In this document: positions 7,107 to 10,931 of the stretch, in pieces
Layout: every line of letters starts with the position of its first letter
How positions within the stretch are numbered: the stretch's first letter is position 1
From: Trueperaceae bacterium
GTDB lineage: Bacteria > Deinococcota > Deinococci > Deinococcales > Trueperaceae
NCBI GenBank assembly: GCA_007121175.1
Contig: SKMG01000042.1
Location: forward strand, 1-10,931
Direction: 5' to 3'
Length of the DNA: 10,931 nucleotides
Translations under genes and position numbers: made by a program
The notes under the pieces: model-generated
Seen by the model: the letters and a program-made list of their open reading frames with translations, nothing else
Told to the model about the DNA's origin: nothing
Database searches by the model: none

Positions 7107-7127
7107 AGGAGGTGCGGTTCACCTCCT
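7107..7127 (-). other. Hairpin spanning the regulator's stop codon
   Basis: AGGAGGTG (7107-7114) and CACCTCCT (7120-7127) form a perfect 8-bp stem with a 5-base loop (CGGTT on the plus strand). The regulator's TGA (7119-7121) lies within it. No T-run follows on the minus strand, so it is at best a partial terminator or attenuator between the regulator and the transport genes. The minus strand reads AGGAGGTGA, a perfect anti-16S match, but no start codon follows at usable distance. Confidence 0.5.
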
Positions 7128-8138
7128 CTCGGCCGTGGTGCCGCGGCTGACCAGACGCACGGGCAACCGCACGGCGCGTACCGGCTCCCCGGCCAGGGCC
7201 TCGTGGAGCAGTGCGACGGTCGCTCCCGCGAGCGCGTCGAGGTCCTGCCGGATGGTGGTGAGGTTGGTGCCGATCTCGGGTAGGTCGTCGAAGCCGATCA
7301 CCGAGAGATCGTTCGGGACGCGCAAGCCGACGTCGCCCGCAGCCGTGATGGCGCCCTGCGCCAGCTCGTCGGTGGCGGCGAAGAGGGCGCTGGGTCTGGC
7401 TCCGGTGTCGAGGTGGGCGCGCAGGGCCCGGTAGCCGCCGACCGCCGATGGCTCGTCGGCGGTGAGCACGGTGGCGGGGGCGCAGTTCGCATCGGCGAGC
7501 GCGGCGTCGAAGCCGGACGCCCGGTCGGAGAAGACCTGAGAGCGCGGCGTGGCGCTCAAGTGCAGCGGCGTGCGGTGCCCGAGCCGCAGCAGGTGCTCGG
7601 CCGCGAGCCTGCCACCGTGCTCGTCGTCCGGCGCGACGCAGCGCACGCCGGGATGATGGCCCACCAAGACGAACGGCGTGCCGCGCCGCACCAGGTGGTC
7701 GAGGCGCGGATCGTCCGGGTGCGCACCGAGCAGCACGAAGGCGTCGTCGTCGTGCTCCGGGAGGCCGTCGCTATCGCTGGCGACCTCGTGGACGCGCAGC
7801 CCGGAGTTGGCCAGGTGGTCGTTGAGGTGCTGCAGGAAGAGGATGAAGAAGGGGGTGAGTCGGCGGTAACCGTGCGCCACGTTGAGCGCCACCCGCGTCG
7901 GTCGGCGGTTCGACAGCTCGCGCGCGGCGCGGTCGGGGTGGTAGCCGAGCTCGGTCGCCGCGCGGCGGACACGCTCCCGGGTGTCGGGGTGGACGCCGTC
8001 GCGGCCGTTGAGGGCGCGGCTGACGGTGCCGATGGAGACCTGCGCGAGGGCGGCGACGTCGAGGATGGTGGCCCGGGCCCGACGGTCGCCCGGGGCTGTG
8101 GCGCGGTCTCCTCGGCGCGTGCGCGATGGCGGGGTCAC
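7119..8138 (-). CDS. LacI-family transcriptional regulator of the sugar cluster
   Basis: This is a DNA-binding regulator that most likely represses the downstream transport and hydrolysis genes until its sugar ligand is present. Of its 339 residues, the helix-turn-helix is TILDVAALAQVSIGTVSRAL (24-43) after an Arg-rich 22-residue lead. The hinge follows at about 66-80 (YHPDRAARELSNRR), with L75 placed like the minor-groove leucine of LacI. A periplasmic-binding-protein-like effector domain fills the rest, ending in the family signature DLSVIGFDDLPEIGTNLTTI (277-296) and VRLVSRGTT. Start is GTG (8136-8138) with GGGAGG (8145-8150) at 5-base spacing; no other start fits between it and the HTH. 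Its gene lies immediately upstream of the binding-protein gene on the same strand, and its own promoter carries a matching palindrome, so it is probably autoregulated. Ligand is unknown; activation rather than repression is possible but less likely given operator position. Confidence 0.92.
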   Translation of the reverse strand: MTPPSRTRRGDRATAPGDRRARATILDVAALAQVSIGTVSRALNGRDGVHPDTRERVRRAATELGYHPDRAARELSNRRPTRVALNVAHGYRRLTPFFILFLQHLNDHLANSGLRVHEVASDSDGLPEHDDDAFVLLGAHPDDPRLDHLVRRGTPFVLVGHHPGVRCVAPDDEHGGRLAAEHLLRLGHRTPLHLSATPRSQVFSDRASGFDAALADANCAPATVLTADEPSAVGGYRALRAHLDTGARPSALFAATDELAQGAITAAGDVGLRVPNDLSVIGFDDLPEIGTNLTTIRQDLDALAGATVALLHEALAGEPVRAVRLPVRLVSRGTTAERR

Positions 8139-8152
8139 GGCTGCCTCCCACG

Positions 8153-8170
8153 TTCGTAAACGCTTACGAA
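8153..8170. promoter_or_regulatory. LacI-type operator O1
   Basis: TTCGTAAACGCTTACGAA is an 18-bp palindrome with one mismatched pair (8 of 9 pairs symmetric) and the central CG usual for LacI/GalR-family sites. It lies 14 bases upstream of the regulator's GTG and just downstream of the predicted -10 element, so it would cover about +7 to +24 of the transcript. Such a position is typical for repression. It stands out strongly in an otherwise GC-rich region. Confidence 0.85.
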
Positions 8171-8183
8171 ACTGACTGCGACA

Positions 8184-8212
8184 AGCCTAGACCGGATCGC
8201 AGCGGTTGTCAA
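8184..8212 (-). promoter_or_regulatory. Sigma-70-type promoter of the regulator and probably the whole sugar cluster
   Basis: On the minus strand a perfect -35 TTGACA (8207-8212) is separated by exactly 17 bases from TAGGCT (8184-8189), a 3-of-6 match to the -10 consensus. Transcription would begin near 8177, placing operator O1 directly downstream. I see no comparable promoter before the binding-protein, permease or glycosidase genes. This is therefore the best candidate to drive all five genes. Confidence 0.65.
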
Positions 8213-8277
8213 GATGCTGAGTCGCAAATGGCTCTGGAACGGCAATTGTACGGATGTTGGTCGGTCGAGCCATCCTG

Positions 8278-8291
8278 CGTAAGCGATTACG
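8278..8291. promoter_or_regulatory. Second LacI-type operator O2
   Basis: CGTAAGCGATTACG matches the core of O1 (CGTAAACGCTTACG) at 12 of 14 positions. The two differences flank the central CG. It is itself palindromic at 12 of 14 positions. Its centre is 123 bp from that of O1 and about 107 bp upstream of the predicted regulator transcription start, on the aceE side. It may act as an auxiliary site for looping with O1, or as the operator of an aceE promoter about 240 bases from the aceE start. I see no third copy in the window. Confidence 0.7.
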
Positions 8292-8344
8292 GCGGAGGCT
8301 GCTGCCGACGCCCGTGGCGCGAGCCGGAAGTCGGCTTCTGTCGT

Positions 8345-8369
8345 CGCTCGCGGCGCTCCCACGCGAGCG
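8345..8369 (+). other. Hairpin in aceE upstream region
   Basis: CGCTCGCG (8345-8352) and CGCGAGCG (8362-8369) form a perfect 8-bp stem with a 9-base loop, about 160 bases before the aceE start. There is no T-run after it, so it is not a canonical terminator. It may be part of a long structured leader or be a product of high GC content. Confidence 0.35.
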
Positions 8370-8514
8370 GACGGGGTACCATGGTGCGCTACGCGACCGC
8401 GGGGTGCCAGCCGGCCACCGTGGCGCGATCGTGTGACGGGCCGCCGGAGGCCGGGCAGCGATGCTCGGAGGGAGCGGGCCGTGCCAGTGCGAGCTCGCCT
8501 TCACGACGACGTAA

Positions 8515-8521
8515 GAGAGGA
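8515..8521 (+). promoter_or_regulatory. Ribosome-binding site deciding the aceE start
   Basis: GAGAGGA lies 8 bases before the GTG at 8530. An in-frame TAA at 8512-8514 closes the frame just upstream and no other start codon lies between, so GTG 8530 is the earliest possible start and is well supported. Confidence 0.8.
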
Positions 8522-8529
8522 AACGACCA

Positions 8530-10931
8530 GTGGCCGACGCCCCCGACGAAGTCCACGCGAACGAGCGCGCCAAGCTCAGCGAAGAGGAGCGCGCGAAGCT
8601 CGAACGCCTCGAGATGCGAGAGTGGCTCGAGTCGCTCGACTACGTTCTTGCCAGCGGCGGCGAGGAGCGAGTCACCGAGATCCTCGAGCGGCTCGAGCAG
8701 CATGCCGAGCGCCGGGGCGTGCACGTGCCCTTCAGCTCGACGACGCCCTACGTGAACACGATCCCGCCCGAGGAGCAGCCGCCGTACCCGGGTGACCAGA
8801 AGCTCGAACGGCGCATCAAGACGCTGATCCGCTGGAATGCGGTGTCGATGGTCGTCAACGCCAACAAGCACTCGGAGGGCATCGGCGGCCACCTCGGCAC
8901 CTACGCGTCAGCGGCCACCCTCTACGAGGTCGCGTTCAACCACGTGTTCCGCGGGCCCGATGCCGGTGCCGACGCCGACCTGGTGTACTTCCAGGGACAT
9001 GCCAGCCCCGGCATCTACGCCCGCTCGTTCCTCGAGGGCCGCTTCGACGTCGAGCAGCTGCGCAACTTCCGGCGCGAGCTGAAGGAGACGCCCGGGCTGT
9101 CGTCCTACCCGCACCCTTGGCTCATGCCCGACTACTGGCAGTTCCCGACGGTGTCGATGGGCCTGGGTCCGATCGTGTCGATCTACCAGGCCCGCTTCAA
9201 CCGTTACCTCGAGGCGCGCAAGCTCAAGCCGAAGGGCTCGGGCAAGGTCTTCGCCTACATCGGTGACGGCGAGACCGACGAGCCCGAGACGCTGGGGGCA
9301 ATCAAGTTCGCGGCTCGAGAAAAGCTCGACAACTTGATCTGGATCATCAACTGCAACCTGCAGCGCCTCGACGGTCCCGTGTTCGGGAACGGCCAGATCA
9401 TCCAGGAGCTCGAGGGCATCTTCCGCGGCGCCGGCTGGAACGTGATCAAAGTCGCTTGGGGCTCGAAGTGGGACGAGCTGCTCGAGAAGGACCACGACGG
9501 TGTGCTGGTGCGGCGCTTCAACCGTCTGGTCGACGGCGAGTCGCAGCGCTACGCGGCCTTCGGAGCGCCCGAGCTGCGCGAGAAGTTCTTCGACTCGCCC
9601 GAGCTGAAGGAGCTGATCGAGGGCTGGAGCGACGACGACCTCGCTCAGCTCGCACGCGGCGGTCACGATCCGCTCAAGGTGTACGCGGCCTACCACCGCG
9701 CCATGCAGCACCAGGGGTCGCCCACGGTGTTGCTGATGCGTACGGTGAAGGGCTATGGGCTCGGCGAGGCGGGCGAGGCGCTCAACGTCGCGCACCAGCA
9801 GAAGAAGCTCGATCTCGAGGCGATGCGCGCGTTCCGGGATCGCTTCGACGTGCCGATCGACGACGACGACCTCGCCGAGGCGCCGTTCTTCCGGCCGCCC
9901 GAGGACTCGCCCGAGCGGCGCTACATGGCACAGCGCCGCGAGGAGCTCGGCGGCTTCGTGCCACAGCGCCGGGTCGAGGTCGAGAAGGTCCCGCCACCGG
10001 ACGCCGAGGCGTTCGAGGAGTTCTTCGAGGGCACCGGTGGGCGCTCGGTCTCGACGACCGGGGTCGTCGTCAGCATCCTCCGCAAGCTCCTGAGGGATTC
10101 GACCTGGGGTGAGCTGGTCGTGCCGATCGTCCCGGACGAGGCCCGCACCTTCGGCATGGAGTCGCTGTTCCGGCAGGTCGGCATCCACTCCTCGATGGGC
10201 CAGAAGTACGATCCGGTCGACAGCGACAACCTGCTGTACTACAAGGAGAGCCAAGACGGCCAGATCCTGGAGGAGGGCATCACCGAAGCCGGCTCGATGA
10301 GTTCGTTCATCGCCGCCGGGACGGCCTACGCCACCCACGGTGTGACGACGGTGCCGTTCTACATCTACTACTCGATGTTCGGCTTCCAGCGCGTGGGCGA
10401 CCTCGTCTGGCTGGCGGCCGATCAACGCGCCAAGGGCTTCCTGATCGGCGGTACCGCCGGCGGCACGACGCTGCCGGGGGAGGGGCTGCAGCACCTCGAC
10501 GGGCACTCGCACGTGCTGGCGCTGTCGGTGCCGAACCTCCACGCGTACGATCCGGCGTTCGCCTTCGAGATCGCGATCGTGGTGCGCGAGGGGATGCGCC
10601 GCATGTACGAAGAGCAGGAGACCTGCTCGTTCTACCTGACCGTCACCAACGAGAACTACCCGATGCCGGCGGCTCCCGAGCACGTGGAGCGTGAAGCGCT
10701 CGTCGACGGCGTCATGCGGGGCCTCTACCTCTACCGGCCGAGCGACAAGAAGCGCGCGAAGCTGCGCGCGCAGCTGCTCGGTTCTGGCTCCATCCTGAAC
10801 GAGGTCTTAGAGGCTGCCCGCATCCTCGAGTCCGACTACCAGGTGGCTGCGGACGTGTGGAGCGCCACGAGCTACAAGGGCCTGCAGCGCGACGCCTTGG
10901 CGGCCGAGCGCTGGAACCGGCTGCATCCCGA
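8530..10931 (+). CDS. aceE: Pyruvate dehydrogenase E1 component, homodimeric AceE type (3' end cut by window)
   Basis: This enzyme decarboxylates pyruvate with thiamine diphosphate and transfers the acetyl group to the E2 lipoyl domains of the pyruvate dehydrogenase complex, feeding acetyl-CoA to central metabolism. Some 800 codons are present; E. coli AceE has 887 residues, so roughly the last 90-100 are missing. Functional residues are all retained: H121 in GGH and H157 in QGHASPG (E. coli His106, His142); the ThDP/Mg motif GDGETDE (245-251) with N274 and N276 in NCN; H422 in the mobile active-site loop (His407); E586 in ITEAGS (Glu571, which activates the cofactor); and H655 in LQHLDGH (His640). 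The first 30 residues are highly charged, as in the E2-binding N-terminus of relatives. It is transcribed divergently from the sugar regulator. The E2 gene (aceF) is expected just beyond the window. The start is GTG. Identification is firm. Confidence 0.97.
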   Translation, partial: MADAPDEVHANERAKLSEEERAKLERLEMREWLESLDYVLASGGEERVTEILERLEQHAERRGVHVPFSSTTPYVNTIPPEEQPPYPGDQKLERRIKTLIRWNAVSMVVNANKHSEGIGGHLGTYASAATLYEVAFNHVFRGPDAGADADLVYFQGHASPGIYARSFLEGRFDVEQLRNFRRELKETPGLSSYPHPWLMPDYWQFPTVSMGLGPIVSIYQARFNRYLEARKLKPKGSGKVFAYIGDGETDEPETLGAIKFAAREKLDNLIWIINCNLQRLDGPVFGNGQIIQELEGIFRGAGWNVIKVAWGSKWDELLEKDHDGVLVRRFNRLVDGESQRYAAFGAPELREKFFDSPELKELIEGWSDDDLAQLARGGHDPLKVYAAYHRAMQHQGSPTVLLMRTVKGYGLGEAGEALNVAHQQKKLDLEAMRAFRDRFDVPIDDDDLAEAPFFRPPEDSPERRYMAQRREELGGFVPQRRVEVEKVPPPDAEAFEEFFEGTGGRSVSTTGVVVSILRKLLRDSTWGELVVPIVPDEARTFGMESLFRQVGIHSSMGQKYDPVDSDNLLYYKESQDGQILEEGITEAGSMSSFIAAGTAYATHGVTTVPFYIYYSMFGFQRVGDLVWLAADQRAKGFLIGGTAGGTTLPGEGLQHLDGHSHVLALSVPNLHAYDPAFAFEIAIVVREGMRRMYEEQETCSFYLTVTNENYPMPAAPEHVEREALVDGVMRGLYLYRPSDKKRAKLRAQLLGSGSILNEVLEAARILESDYQVAADVWSATSYKGLQRDALAAERWNRLHP

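Larger units (their letters stand above)
8171..8529. other. Divergent intergenic region between regulator and aceE
   Basis: This stretch carries the regulator's promoter on the minus strand, operator-like site O2, a hairpin at 8345-8369 and the aceE ribosome-binding site. On the plus strand, open frames here are short or run out of phase through aceE and look like chance. For aceE I find no convincing promoter: TTGGTC (8257-8262) followed after 17 bases by TAAGCG (8280-8285, inside O2) is weak, and TACCAT (8377-8382) has no good -35. The last 130 bases are GC-rich with several possible stems (for example CCGGCC with GGCCGG), but no known riboswitch consensus is recognisable. Confidence 0.5.

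Noticed and set aside
8435..8510. Possible riboswitch before aceE
   Set aside because: I compared it by eye with TPP and cobalamin consensus cores and found no match; the visible pairings are short GC stems expected by chance.
8126..8755. Plus-strand frame running across the regulator-aceE gap into aceE
   Set aside because: It is Arg/Ser-rich, crosses operator O1 and the regulator promoter, and overlaps aceE out of phase, with no supporting ribosome-binding site or motif.
8908..10683. A 591-codon minus-strand open frame inside aceE
   Set aside because: It lies wholly antisense to aceE, whose ThDP motif and all catalytic residues are intact. The antisense product is a low-complexity Leu/Val/Arg/His-rich sequence.
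1..10931. Mobile elements, CRISPR arrays, tRNA or rRNA genes, defence or toxin-antitoxin genes
   Set aside because: I saw no terminal inverted repeats with a transposase, no regularly spaced repeats, no conserved RNA gene sequence, and no unexplained gene-sized space apart from the regulator-aceE gap.

Overview
The window is GC-rich bacterial DNA with tightly packed genes. It reads as a chromosomal sugar-uptake locus set between two housekeeping regions. The substrate-binding protein has a classical signal peptide ending ALA|QQ with no lipobox cysteine. That is common in Deinococcota (Deinococcus, Thermus, Truepera) and argues against a Gram-positive actinobacterium. A homodimeric AceE-type pyruvate dehydrogenase E1 also occurs in that phylum. 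I infer a Deinococcota member, perhaps Trueperaceae; this is lineage inference only and was not tested by any search.

Layout: (1) At 2-400 (+) is the 3' part of a small multi-helix membrane protein. It overlaps by GTGA with mtnN (397-1140, +), a methylthioadenosine/S-adenosylhomocysteine nucleosidase. (2) Converging on it from the minus strand is a five-gene cluster, in transcription order: LacI-family regulator (8138-7119), extracellular sugar-binding protein (7030-5807), MalF-type permease (5709-4600), MalG-type permease (4598-3159) and a cytoplasmic amylo-alpha-1,6-glucosidase / glycogen-debranching-type glycosidase (3053-1200). (3) Divergent from the regulator, after a 391-base intergenic region, is aceE (8530 to the window end, +), 800 codons of which are present.

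How it works together: the binding protein and two permeases would import an alpha-glucan-type oligosaccharide and the debranching-type glycosidase would hydrolyse it in the cytoplasm. No ATPase gene is present, so a shared MalK/MsmX-like ATPase elsewhere is implied. The only convincing minus-strand promoter (TTGACA-17-TAGGCT) lies in front of the regulator, just upstream of an almost perfect LacI-type operator (O1). A second site (O2) with the same CGTAAnCGnTTACG pattern lies 123 bp away, on the aceE side. This suggests autoregulation of the whole cluster, by looping or with an effect on aceE. A perfect 14-bp hairpin sits between the binding-protein and permease genes, where it could set their expression ratio.

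The least ordinary protein feature is the pair of permeases. The MalG-type subunit carries about 150 extra residues in its first periplasmic loop, and the MalF-type subunit has an extra pair of hydrophobic segments between its usual third and fourth helices. I see no phage, transposon, CRISPR, tRNA, rRNA or defence genes, and no evidence of a wholly new system.
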